Shown one piece after another: positions 11,661 to 22,669 of a stretch of 64,000 bases of DNA. The notes below the pieces were generated by a model. It made no database searches and was not told the origin of the DNA. It saw nothing but the letters and a program-made list of their open reading frames with translations. Source of the stretch: Tragulus kanchil. Its lineage: Eukaryota; Chordata; Mammalia; Artiodactyla; Tragulidae. The DNA lies in NCBI GenBank assembly GCA_022376925.1, contig JAIOJX010000032.1, positions 116,599,979 to 116,663,978 of the forward strand, written 5' to 3'. The position numbers and the translations under genes are program-made. Position 1 is the first letter of the stretch; each line of letters opens with the position of its first letter.

Positions 11661-12371
11661 GTCGCCCTCCATGTCTTCCAGGAGCTCGCCGGTCTCTTGG
11701 ATTAGCTGGTTTCTGGCATTTTCCCTGTGTGTTGGCATTTCCCTTTGCGTTTCCCCATCGCACAGTGAAAAGAGAGTGCACAGCTTGAAGTCGCTTAACT
11801 TCTCTGCACTCGTTTCTTCACTTTTAAGTAGAAACTGTCATGGTACCTGCGTAAAGGAAGCGCCAGTAATCCGTGTAAAACATTACAACGGTGCCTTTTT
11901 TAATGAATTAGTGGTATTAGCTGCCTCTGTTCAAAAGTGCTACGTACGTACCAGACACTGTGGTGAACGTTGGCGATGATGAGATCAACCAGACAAGGCA
12001 GAGCTTCCCAGGGTGGCTACCAAGATGGTGTGAGGTCTGGTCCCTCACTTACACCTCCTCTGAGTACCTCCTCGTGGTACTTTCCTGGAGCCAAGCTTCC
12101 TGGAGCGTCACTTGTCTGGATGCTGACTGCACTAGCGTTGGCTCCAGAGGTGTGAGAGCATAGACCTAAATAGGTGGCAGCTGGAAGAAATATCCCTCAA
12201 GGGAGGAAACTTGCTGATCTTCCTGGAGAGAGAGATTTCAAGAATAGAAAGCCCCGAGGAAGAGCAGAAGAGACAGGGGAAGCAACTCCTAACTTCAGTC
12301 TCTGCAAAATAGCCTGAAGACATAAAGGACCCTGGGCATTGGGCATGGGGAATAGAGTGGAACTTGTAAGG
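11661..12371. other. intergenic, no recognised feature
   Basis: Downstream of the DMAP1 CpG island. Contains a short open frame at 11671 with no recognisable family. I see no splice or coding support for a gene divergent from DMAP1. Confidence 0.4.
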
Positions 12372-12542
12372 CAGGGGTCCCCAGCCACCAGGATCTAATG
12401 CTTGATGACCTGAAGTGGATCAGATGGAATAATAATAGAAACGTAATCTGCTTGAATCATCCCCAAACCACCCCCTGCCCCCCTTGTAAAAGTTGTCTTC
12501 CACTAAATTGGTCCCTGGTGCAAGAAAGGTTGGGGACCTATG
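12372..12542 (+). mobile_element. non-autonomous hAT (MER1/Charlie-like) transposon with 8-bp TSD
   Basis: Terminal inverted repeats CAGGGGTCCCCAGCC and GGTTGGGGACCTATG bound a 171-bp element. It is flanked by perfect 8-bp direct repeats TTGTAAGG at 12364-12371 and 12543-12550, the target-site length of hAT transposases. The internal sequence resembles human MER1-group elements. Confidence 0.85.
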
Positions 12543-12570
12543 TTGTAAGGTATTTAGGAGACCAGATAGA

Positions 12571-13085
12571 GCTTCCCTGGTGGCTCAGAGAGTAAAGAAT
12601 CTACCAGCAATGGAGGAGATGCAAGTTCAATCCCTGGTCCAGGAAGATCCCCTAGAGAACAGCAACCCACTCCAGTATTTTATTTTATTTTATTTATTTA
12701 TTTTACAAATTTGGTGGGGTTTTTTGGGGGGGGCCCTCTAAGTCATCATTTATTTTTCATCCATCTTTATCTTTGGCATGGGTGGGCCTCCCATCACAGT
12801 GGCTTCTCTCCTTGCAGAGCACTGGCTCTGGGCACATGTACTCCAGAGTGCTGGCTCCTAATTGGACACACCGGCCCAACCATTCCTTAGCATGTGGGAC
12901 CTTCCTGGGTGAGGGATTGAACTGGTGCCCCTTGCATTGCAAGGCAGACTCTTTACCCACTGGACCACCAGGGAAGGGAAGCCCCACTCCAATATTCTTG
13001 CCTGGAGAATTCCATGGATAGAGGAGTCTGGCAAGCTACAATCCATGGGGTAGCAAAGAGTCGGACATGACTATCTAACACTTTC
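12571..13085 (+). mobile_element. Bov-A2 SINE interrupted by another SINE
   Basis: 5' half 12571-12679 (GCTTCCCTGGTGGCTCAGAG, GATCCCCTAGAGAACAG) and 3' half 12983-13085 (TTCTTGCCTGGAGAATTCCA, AGAGTCGGACATGACT) form one Bov-A2 element. It is split by the insertion at 12680-12982. Confidence 0.88.
12680..12982 (-). mobile_element. CHR-type tRNA SINE nested in Bov-A2
   Basis: 303 bp inserted in reverse orientation; it ends GGACCACCAGGGAAGGGAAG. Near-identical 14-bp direct repeats CCCACTCCAGTATT and CCCACTCCAATATT flank it at 12666-12679 and 12983-12996. It therefore inserted after the Bov-A2 copy. Confidence 0.85.
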
Positions 13086-13918
13086 ACTTTTTTCAAAGAG
13101 ACCAGACCACAAATCAGGGGCTTGTCAAAAGTCCAGGCTTCCTGAAACTAGAGAAGAGCCTCTGGCAGCAATGAAAAGCCAGAATAGCCAAAAACAAATA
13201 AATAGATAAATTTTTTTTTTTTAAATGGCCTTGCCTAAAGGCAGCAGGTTCATTAGCCATAACTCACACACACACACACAGACACACACAGACACAGACA
13301 CACACACACACAATCCAGGCAGGGGCTGGAGGAACAGACAACCCACACAAGTGTGTTCTCAATGTTGTATCGAGTTCTGGCTTTGGTGTGGTAGGGAGTG
13401 GGGTAGGGTACGGGAAAAATAGCTGCTGCAGCCACAAGCCTAGTTAGATCCCAGAAGTTTGGAGAACTGGGTCTAGAGGCACAAACTTTGTCCTGCTCTT
13501 GAAGCCTGTTTCCTGAGTGAGTACTCTGAGCTCTAAACAGTTTCAGGGGAAGCCAAGCTCTTGCTGGAGAAATTGCCCACAGGGTAAGGGAATGATCTCG
13601 GAGCCAGAAGTGGATAAAGCAGTGTGAGAAGGTCCTGTGCCTCTGCCTCAAACACTTGACTTTGCGTGTAGTTACTGTGTTGTATAATTATTTGTTTAAG
13701 ATATATCTCTCTTAATAGAATCATTTCTGTGAAGACAAGGATCATGGTACATAAATGTGTCAGTCATTATTCTAGGCTTTCGGGATTCAGAGGGTGGATG
13801 AGATATAAATATTTCCCTATGGGGCTCATACCTAACATATGAACAATAAAATAGTGTAAGTTTCACAGGGACAAGAGCTATGAAAAAAATACACTAATAG
13901 GATAGGAGCCTGCATGAA
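13086..13918. other. intergenic DNA around the microsatellite
   Basis: Apart from the CA repeat, I see only unique AT-balanced sequence and, from about 13760, an ancient MIR/L2-like fragment that continues into the next duplication. Confidence 0.4.
13263..13313. repeat. CA microsatellite
   Basis: Imperfect (CA)n/(CAGA) run: CACACACACACACAGACACA and continuing. Likely length-polymorphic. Confidence 0.95.
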
Positions 13919-16161
13919 GTGTGGTCAGGAAAAGTGTCTCCTGGAGCTGAAATCTGAGCGGAGGTTTAAATGATGGAAACAGCCACAGAATACCTGGGGA
14001 AGGAGTGTTTAAGGCACAGGAATAACAAGCACAAAGTCCCTAAAATGGAAGGAATTCTGTATGTGGGAAGGACATAAAGAAAAGAGGCTGGCGTGTTGGC
14101 CACTGGGTAAGGAGGGGATTTAAGATCAGAGGTGGGCACTCGGAGCATGGTAAGGAGTTTGGGTTTTACCCTAAGTGCATACTAAGTCATTTCAGTCATG
14201 TCTGACTCTTTGCGACGCTAAGGACTGTAGCCTGCCAGGCTCTTCTGCCCATGGGACTCTCCAGATGAGATACTGGAGTGAACTGCCATTTCCTCCTCCA
14301 GGAGATCGCCCCAGGGATTGAACTCACGTCCCTTGCATCTCCTGCATTGGTAGGCAGGTTCTTTACCATGAGCGCTACCTGGGGAGCCCTTTAGCCTAAG
14401 GATCATCACTTACCATTCTGTCTTGGATACAGCCTGGATTCTATTCCTATCCTTGGAGTTCCACCTTGGCTGCTGTCATTAGGAAAGCTCCCAGAATGAT
14501 TGATCCAGAGATTCTCATTCCTTGGGGACACTGAATCCAGGGCTGGGAGAGAGGGATGCCTCTCTCATCACATTTCTGGGAGCCACAGCCACACTTGTTC
14601 TCCCACACAGCAGGTGGCAGCGAGTCTCCCTGCCAGCCCTCCCTGTGGTGCCCTCCCAGCTGACCCTCTATAGAAATCCAGCATCAGTTCCAAAGAGACT
14701 CTTGTATTGCAGTGTCCTGTTGAGGGGCCTGGGACAGGGACTGCAGGCTGGAGTGCTCTGGGGCTTCGGAGTCCACTTCAACAGAGTTTTCATTCAATCC
14801 TGAGAACAATAGGAAGCCACTAAGGGTGTGGGGATGGCATGTGGAGAAAAGTTGGGGAGAAAGTTGGAAAGAGATTCATCTTTAGAAAGATCACTGGTGG
14901 CTTTCTGGTCAGAAGACTGGAGCTAAGACTGGAGAACCAGGTGGGAGGCAGTGTTAGGGTCAACTGGAACTAGGAACTGATTGGATGTGGATGTTGGAAG
15001 CAGAATAAAAAAGGGTCCCAGAAGTCCTTCCCTCCTCAACGTGTGGTCAGGAAAAGTGTCTCCTGGAGCTGAAATCTGAGCGGAGGTTTAAATGATGGAA
15101 ACAGCCACAGAATACCTGGGAAGGAGTGTTTAAGGCACAGGAATAACAAGCACAAAGTCCCTAAAATGGAAGGAATTCTGTATGTGGGAAGGACATAAAG
15201 AAAAGAGGCTGGCGTGTTGGCCACTGGGTAAGGAGGGGATTTAAGATCAGAGGTGGGCACTCGGAGCATGGTAAGGAGTTTGGGTTTTACCCTAAGTGCA
15301 TACTAAGTCATTTCAGTCATGTCTGACTCTTTGCGACGCTAAGGACTGTAGCCTGCCAGGCTCTTCTGCCCATGGGACTCTCCAGATGAGATACTGGAGT
15401 GAACTGCCATTTCCTCCTCCAGGAGATCGCCCCAGGGATTGAACTCACGTCCCTTGCATCTCCTGCATTGGTAGGCAGGTTCTTTACCATGAGCGCTACC
15501 TGGGGAGCCCTTTAGCCTAAGGATCATCACTTACCATTCTGTCTTGGATACAGCCTGGATTCTATTCCTATCCTTGGAGTTCCACCTTGGCTGCTGTCAT
15601 TAGGAAAGCTCCCAGAATGATTGATCCAGAGATTCTCATTCCTTGGGGACACTGAATCCAGGGCTGGGAGAGAGGGATGCCTCTCTCATCACATTTCTGG
15701 GAGCCACAGCCACACTTGTTCTCCCACACAGCAGGTGGCAGCGAGTCTCCCTGCCAGCCCTCCCTGTGGTGCCCTCCCAGCTGACCCTCTATAGAAATCC
15801 AGCATCAGTTCCAAAGAGACTCTTGTATTGCAGTGTCCTGTTGAGGGGCCTGGGACAGGGACTGCAGGCTGGAGTGCTCTGGGGCTTCGGAGTCCACTTC
15901 AACAGAGTTTTCATTCAATCCTGAGAACAATAGGAAGCCACTAAGGGTGTGGGGGATGGCATGTGGAGAAAAGTTGGGGAGAAAGTTGGAAAGAGATTCA
16001 TCTTTTAGAAAGATCACTGGTGGCTTTCTGGTCAGAAGACTGGAGCTAAGACTGGAGAACCAGGTGGGAGGCAGTGTTAGGGTCAACTGGAACTAGGAAC
16101 TGATTGGATGTGGATGTTGGAAGCAGAATAAAAAAGGGTCCCAGAAGTCCTTCCCTCCTCA
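13919..16161. repeat. tandem duplication 4 (1122-bp offset)
   Basis: Copy 13919-15039 is repeated at 15041-16161. The few differences are homopolymer changes, such as one G more or less after ACCTGG and in GTGGGG, and one T near 16006. Contains a Bov-A2 SINE. Confidence 0.96.
14177..14389 (-). mobile_element. Bov-A2 SINE
   Basis: Reverse orientation: AGTCATGTCTGACTCTTTGC, CTGCCAGGCTCTTCTGCCC, ending CTACCTGGGGAGCCC. Second copy at 15299-15510 from duplication 4. Confidence 0.9.
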
Positions 16162-16223
16162 GTCTGTCTATTCACAACTTGGTTCAGAAATAGTAGGCTG
16201 GAGCCCCTCAGTGTCTGGCCTGG

Positions 16224-16291
16224 CTCTCTCCTTCCCTTTCTCCTCTCCCTTCTCTCTTCCCTCCCCCTCCTTTCCCTCCTCCCCTCTCCTC
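16224..16291 (+). repeat. 68-nt pure homopyrimidine tract
   Basis: Every base from 16224 to 16291 is C or T, with internal mirror-like CTCCC/CCCTC blocks. Such tracts can form intramolecular triplexes; that part is inference. Confidence 0.9.
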
Positions 16292-16479
16292 ACAACACTA
16301 TGCAGTCCGTAAGTGTGGCAGTGGCTGTCTTCATTGACTGGGCTCTCCCAGCATGCGGACATGTGTCCTATTTGTGCGGCTTCTTTGAAACCATGGGAAA
16401 GGGGAGGTCGTCTGTACATGGTGTGATCCAAATCAGAGCCTCTCAGTCTGGCCTGGTCTTGCTCAGGTGAATTACGAAG

Positions 16480-16782
16480 AACGTTTTCCGACTAATAAGA
16501 CAAACTTCCCACTTTTTAAATGGGCAAAGAACATGATTAAGAAATTCACAGAAGTGCAACAGCCGATAACTATACAGATAAGTATTCCACCTCACTGGGA
16601 TTCAAAGCGTTGAAACATTGAAAGCTGTAATGAGAAATCATTTTATGCCTATCAGATAGCTAGAACTTGAACATGATTGTGATACCTATTTTTGACAAAG
16701 ATATGGTTGAAATAGGCACCGGTCTATATACTGTTGGGGATATACATCAGTTCAATTTTGTTCATTGGTTTATTCAACAAAC
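16480..16782 (+). mobile_element. old L1-like fragment
   Basis: Contains AATGGGCAAAGAACATGATT and a CCTCACTGGGATTC-like stretch typical of L1 ORF2 3' coding sequence. Heavily decayed. Confidence 0.5.
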
Positions 16783-16930
16783 AATTGGGACTCCATGGAC
16801 TGTAGCCCTCCAGGCTCCTCTGTCCATGGAATTCTCCAGGCAAGAATCCTGGGGGGCTCTTCCTGAGAAATAGAACCCAGGTCTCCCACATTGCAGGCAG
16901 ATTCTTTACTGTCTGAGCCATAAGGAAAGT
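16783..16930 (-). mobile_element. Bov-tA/Bov-A2 SINE fragment
   Basis: Reverse orientation: CTGTAGCCCTCCAGGCTCCT, CCAGGCAAGAATCCTGG, CTGTCTGAGCCATAAGGAAA. Confidence 0.85.
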
Positions 16931-17040
16931 CACTCAGTATATGTTACTACGTGCCAGGCCCTGTGCCATAGAGGCCCCAGCAGGCCAGAAGGAAATCATG
17001 ATCACTGCCTTCAGTTGGTGCATTAAGAGCAGATGCACTT

Positions 17041-17592
17041 TGTCCAGGACCGCGGGTCGGCCCGGCCACATCTTAAGCCTCCCGGGCATGAATGTTACAA
17101 TACACCTCCCATGCATGAATGTTACAATACGCCGCTTGGGACGGCACTTGGCGGAGCCGCCAGCATAAGAGTATCATCATCCTGTCTGGGGCCGTGAGAG
17201 CCTTGGCCACACCTTACGGCCTTCAGTTTCAGAACATCGCCACAATTTCCCAAAGATGGCGCCTGGTGGATGTAGGGAGGTATGGCTTGAGACGTGTGCT
17301 CATTGCCATGATTGACTGAGTGAAGTTTCCATGCTCGTGATCAGCACATGTTCCCCCTAAACTCTCATAATGATGTAACCACATGCACAGTTGACCTTTT
17401 ACACGATTGGCTGTGTTTGGCTCCTTCTTCTTTCCTTTCTCTTTCTGAACAACATAAATACCGCTCCCTTTCCACAATAAAACGAGACTTGATCAGACTC
17501 CTGTTTTGTCTGTGTTTCTCGTGTCTCTTGTCCTCTCAATTCCCACTCCCCCCCTTTAGGGTCTGTGTTGACGAAGCCCGTGGGTCGGGACA
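17041..17592 (+). mobile_element. solo LTR of a class II (ERVK-like) endogenous retrovirus
   Basis: A 552-bp element begins TGTCC and ends GGACA (short inverted termini, TG...CA). It is flanked by perfect 6-bp direct repeats GCACTT at 17035-17040 and 17593-17598; six bases is the usual target duplication of class II ERVs. It contains a TATA-like CATAAATA near 17453 and a polyadenylation signal AATAAA near 17477, in the order U3-R-U5. A 23-25-bp motif (CATGAATGTTACAATAC) is repeated twice in U3 at about 17089 and 17114. No internal viral genes remain, as expected after LTR-LTR recombination. Confidence 0.88.
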
Positions 17593-17598
17593 GCACTT

Positions 17599-19070
17599 GA
17601 CTGTGTGAACGTTGTACCTCCATGAAAACAACCAAGTAGATGGGAACTGGAGCTGCTGGCAAGGCCAGATCAAGACGACCAGCTCTCCAAAGCATCCTGT
17701 GCTCCTGGGGTGGGGGGGGGGGGTGGTGGGTGCGTATAGCCAGTGGGGAGCGGGGTTGGCAGAGTCTGGGGCAAAGAGCTGGAGGACAGGGGCATCAACA
17801 AGGATGGTGTGGTCCCCCGCCAGTTCTGGGGGTCAGAGTAAGATGAAGACCTCTCTGGAATGGCTGGAGGGCCATGTGGCGCCAACGTGGGCAGCCCCAG
17901 GACAGCACTGGGGAGCCGAGGCTCTGCGGATGCTCTCGGGAGCCCGCATCCTCACCCCCAGTGGCGTCTCCAGAATTTGCAGCGGTGTGGAGAATCTTCC
18001 AACATTCTCCACAAAGGAGAAGATTGCTGTTGTCACACTCACCTCTCCTGTATTCTAGGGTTTCGGGAAGTTCTGTCTCTGTACCGTTTCAGCTGTTTTT
18101 TTTGTTGTTTGTTTGTTTGTTTTTCATTCTAGCTCTTGAAGGCATCTCCCTTCTCCTTTCCCTGCCAGTTCCATGTAGACAGTTACCAGCTTTCCCACAT
18201 GGACTCCTGGCTCATTCCCTCATCCTCACCCGTGGTCTATTTTATGTCATTGGGCTCTTTTTTTTTTTCCCAGTATAGTCTTCTCAGCTGCCAAAACTCT
18301 TGAGAAATAAGCTTCTTTTAAGGCACTCCAGCTACAGTATTTCTGTTACAGCAGCTCAAGCTAAAGCATCTTTTTTTTTTTCCTTTTAAGCACATGTGGT
18401 TATTTTTTATTTGATGAACCCATCCTTCCAAAATCTAGAGTCTCCTTTAAACTTCTTTGCAAGTCAGTTATTTGACTTTTCTACACAAAATAGATAAATA
18501 AACACTGAAGTAAGAAGCAAAAGGCCACACATTGTCCCACTCACCTCAAAGAAAGAGTTAGAAAACTCGGTGGCCCTCTTTGGGTTTGGAGGCAAGGTGT
18601 ACTATGATTTGGGTGTGCTGCTCTGACTCATTCATCAGTAACCTGCAAGTTTAGAGAGGAGCCTGACTCCAAAAGACAGGCCTAGCTCACAGTTGGATAA
18701 CACCTGCTATCAAACAGACCCAATGGTTTTGGAAGTATTTTATGACAAAAATCTTATACATTCTGGCAATTCCAATTGAAGAATGACAACGTGGGCACCC
18801 AGGATTCTGAAGTAAGGCTCTGACCCCACCCACAGACCACAGGCCACTTCCCAAAAAGCAGTTTGGAGCTTAACATCACCCTTGCAGAAACTAACTAAGC
18901 ACTTGCCCGTGAGACGCCCAATGGGAACTGAGAATTACCCCATCCACTCGACCATCAAGTTGGGGATTCCAGTCAGCATTCTATGATACAATGTAAGGGG
19001 TATATAGACCTTCCTTATTTTCAATTACAAATACCTAGAACTATAAATTCACCCTAATTACTACTTTAGC
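17599..19070. other. intergenic DNA with G-rich and T-rich runs
   Basis: Mostly unrecognised. 17707-17730 is a G-run block (GGGG, a run of about 13 G, GGTGGG) with G-quadruplex potential. T-rich runs lie at 18098-18123 and 18258-18270. No gene signal seen. Confidence 0.4.
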
Positions 19071-19619
19071 TGCATCTTACTAATCATTTTACATTTTCAT
19101 TATCATTCTAACTTCCCTCATGATTGATTCTTTGATCCATGGATTGTTAACTTTCAAATATTTTTAGAGTTTTTTAGGTAGTTTATGATTAGTTATATCA
19201 GATTTAATTCCATTGTGGTCAGAGAACATGTGCTATATGATTTCAGACCTTTCAGATTTACTGAGATTTGTTTTATGCCTAAGGTCCATCAGTGAACATA
19301 TCATGTGTACAGTGTTTGAAAAGAATGTGTGCCCTGCAGTTGTGGTATGCGGTTCTGTAAATTTCCATTAGGGCAAGATAATTGATGGGAATACATAGTG
19401 CATGTCTTTCTTAATTTTTTATGTTTGTCTGTTGCTGAGGGTTTCGTCTCCTGTGATGACTGTGGAATTGTGTATTCTTCGTTTAATTCTGTCAATTTTT
19501 GCTCCACATATTTTGAAGCTCTGTTATTAGGTTACAAACTCTGGTGTCACGCATTAATAATTATTATATCTTCCTGGTGAATTGATCACTTTGCCATTAT
19601 GAAATATTATCTTTTTAAA

Positions 19620-19987
19620 TATCTGTTTTATTTATTTGTTTTGGCTGTGTCAGGTCTTTGTTGTGGCATGTGCAATCTTTCCTCGCAGCATGCGAGATTT
19701 CTCTAGCTGCCGCCTTGGCATGTGGGATCTTAGGCCCCCAACCATGGATCAAACCCACATCTCCTGCATTGGAAGGTGAATTCTTTTTTTTTTTTACTGT
19801 CATGGTTAAATAGTTTTTATTGACACCAGAAAAGCTCATACTGTGTAACAAGTAGCTTACTGTGTCTCAAGGAGATATTATGTACTCTGAAGGTGATTAT
19901 AGGCTGCAACTTAGTTTAGTTTTTTTGTTTTTTTGTTTTAATTTAGGTGAATTCTTAACCTTCCAAGGCAGTCCACCAGGGAAGTCC
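19620..19987 (-). mobile_element. CHR-type SINE, itself interrupted
   Basis: Reverse-orientation SINE: TTTGGCTGTGTCAGGTCTTT, CATGTGGGATCTTAGGCCCC, ending CCACCAGGGAAGTCC. It is split by a retrocopy at 19786-19944. Second copy about 20754-21121. Confidence 0.8.
19786..19944 (-). pseudogene. 5'-truncated retrocopy of an mRNA 3' end
   Basis: A 159-bp insert begins with a T run (a poly(A) tail on the opposite strand). On the minus strand AATAAA lies about 20 nt before the tail. It is flanked by 12-bp direct repeats AGGTGAATTCTT at 19774-19785 and 19945-19956. This is the hallmark of an L1-mobilised, 5'-truncated mRNA. I do not recognise the source gene. Repeated at 20920-21078. Confidence 0.7.
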
Positions 19988-21352
19988 AGAAATATCTATC
20001 TTTATCTCTGGTCTTTGACTTAAAGTTTACTTTATCTCATATTATAATCACTCCAGCCTTCACAAACTTAATGTTTTCATGCTATACTCTTTTTCCTTTC
20101 ATTTTATTTCATTTTTTAGAGTGCATCTCTTATATACAGCAGGTATTTGGGTTTTGCTTTTTTTTAAATCCATTCAAATCTCTGCCTGCTGAGACCGTAA
20201 GTGCTCACTGAGGGATGGTGCATCTTACTAATCATTTTACATTTTCATTATCATTCTAACTTCCCTCATGATTGAGATTTTTTACTTTCAAATATTTTTA
20301 GAGTTTTTTAGGTAGTTTATGATTAGTTATATCAGATTTAATTCCATTGTGGTCAGAGAACATGTGCTATATGATTTCAGACCTTTCAGATTTACTGAGA
20401 TTTGTTTTATGCCTAAGGTCCATCAGTGAACATATCATGTGTACAGTGTTTGAAAAGAATGTGTGCCCTGCAGTTGTGGTATGCGGTTCTGTAAATTTCC
20501 ATTAGGGCAAGATAATTGATGGGAATACATAGTGCATGTCTTTCTTAATTTTTTATGTTTGTCTGTTGCTGAGGGTTTCGTCTCCTGTGATGACTGTGGA
20601 ATTGTGTATTCTTCGTTTAATTCTGTCAATTTTTGCTCCACATATTTTGAAGCTCTGTTATTAGGTTACAAACTCTGGTGTCACGCATTAATAATTATTA
20701 TATCTTCCTGGTGAATTGATCACTTTGCCATTATGAAATATTATCTTTTTAAATATCTGTTTTATTTATTTGTTTTGGCTGTGTCAGGTCTTTGTTGTGG
20801 CATGTGCAATCTTTCCTCGCAGCATGCGAGATTTCTCTAGCTGCCGCCTTGGCATGTGGGATCTTAGGCCCCCAACCATGGATCAAACCCACATCTCCTG
20901 CATTGGAAGGTGAATTCTTTTTTTTTTTTACTGTCATGGTTAAATAGTTTTTATTGACACCAGAAAAGCTCATACTGTGTAACAAGTAGCTTACTGTGTC
21001 TCAAGGAGATATTATGTACTCTGAAGGTGATTATAGGCTGCAACTTAGTTTAGTTTTTTTGTTTTTTTGTTTTAATTTAGGTGAATTCTTAACCTTCCAA
21101 GGCAGTCCACCAGGGAAGTCCAGAAATATCTATCTTTATCTCTGGTCTTTGACTTAAAGTTTACTTTATCTCATATTATAATCACTCCAGCCTTCACAAA
21201 CTTAATGTTTTCATGCTATACTCTTTTTCCTTTCATTTTATTTCATTTTTTAGAGTGCATCTCTTATATACAGCAGGTATTTGGGTTTTGCTTTTTTTTA
21301 AATCCATTCAAATCTCTGCCTGCTGAGACCGTAAGTGCTCACTGAGGGATGG

Positions 21353-22669
21353 GTGGCAGAGGAGAAGATGGTCTCCTTTGAATCCTTTCTACCTGATGAT
21401 GAATGGTTTTGGACACTACAGACTTGAGAGTGAATCAAATACTTCGCAGGTTATGTTGGGTGGTTCAGTTTGCAAAGTCACCCAGTTGTCCCATGGGTAA
21501 GAATGCAGTCTGTATCAGGGCCCAGTGGTAAGAGCCACTGGCCAGGGACGCTAAAAGCAGGTGGGATTTTTAGAAGCTCCAAGTCATCTGGTCTGCTTTC
21601 TTTTCTGGTTGATGCTCTGACATTCACATAAAAGACTGGCAAGGCTGTGAATTTAATTGGTATTATTCCACAGTAATTCTCAATATCACACTTTGAATTT
21701 GATTTTCAGTTACTGTCAGTTCCATGACTGCAAGAGATAAATTATTTTTATGATAACATAGAAAGTCAATGGTTTGGGACTTGTGCTGAATCAAAAATTT
21801 TAGGGTATTGAGCTTCATATTCTTCTTTATTTATTTATTTTTTTTTTGCACTCTGTCCAGAAAGAAACTCCTCGTTACTGTAGCTCACAATCCCATCTGC
21901 CCTCCATACTATTCTGTGGCTGAGGTCACTTAGTTTCCCAACACTGTGCCTTCAATGCATCATTCATTCAGATAATAATTGATTGCAAGTGATAATCAAC
22001 TGACAGCAGGAGAAGGGCTACCTTTGAGATCTGCTGGATTTTCACTGACCCAAAATAAATACCAAATTCATGTCTGTTATGATACCAATTTCTTTATCAG
22101 TTAAAGCTCATAATTCTGAGTTATGTTTTCCAGTAAAAAAAAAAAAAAACAGCAAGTAGCCAAAATTGTTCCAAAAAGAAATAGAAAACCAAATAGAGCA
22201 ATAACCATAGAAAAATGGAAAATACTGTCACTGAATTGCAATGTTAAAAGGTAACAGACTGAGAATTATAAATAGGTGAGTCCTAGTTGACCTTCAAAGG
22301 AATTATTATTCTTCATTTATTAATAAATAAGTCCACTTTAGAGCCTATAAGATGAAATTTTCTCAACCCAGAAAAGTAGCATAATATCAGATCTTAAGAA
22401 AGAGAGAAACACATTTGAAGGACACATAATTTTTGCATTATATAATCTATTTAGGAAAATAAGAAAAGGCTGAACATCCTGTTCACTGTTCACAACAGTG
22501 CAGAGATGGAGCATAGGGTAAGCAAGATAAACCAGGCACTAGGCAAAGGACATGCATCAAAACCAGGACTGAATACATATGACTAATCTGGGATTATACA
22601 TATCTGTAAACAACAAAACTCCGTAAAAATAAAAAGTAAAACAACAACAACAAAAAGAAAAACAGGACT
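21353..22669. other. intergenic DNA, nothing recognised
   Basis: AT-rich sequence with short A and T runs (for example 22135-22149). I could not identify a gene or repeat family here. Confidence 0.35.

Larger units (their letters stand above)
19080..20215 (-). mobile_element. antisense L1 ORF2 fragment
   Basis: Reads as reverse L1: GTGGTCAGAGAACATGTGCT, GAAAAGAATGTGTGCCCTGC, TTTTGAAGCTCTGTTATTAG, CTTCCTGGTGAATTGATCAC. It is interrupted at about 19620-19987 by a SINE. Second copy 20225-21345. Confidence 0.8.
19071..21352. repeat. tandem duplication 5 (about 1.14 kb)
   Basis: Copy 19071-20218 is repeated at 20219-21352. Apart from an indel block near 19132/20275, where copy 2 lacks about 14 bp, the copies are almost identical. 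The whole unit is antisense L1 with nested insertions. Confidence 0.95.

Noticed and set aside
11671..11979. Divergent gene starting opposite DMAP1
   Set aside because: A 102-codon frame with no recognisable family; a bidirectional promoter is possible, but the sequence gives no evidence of a second transcript.
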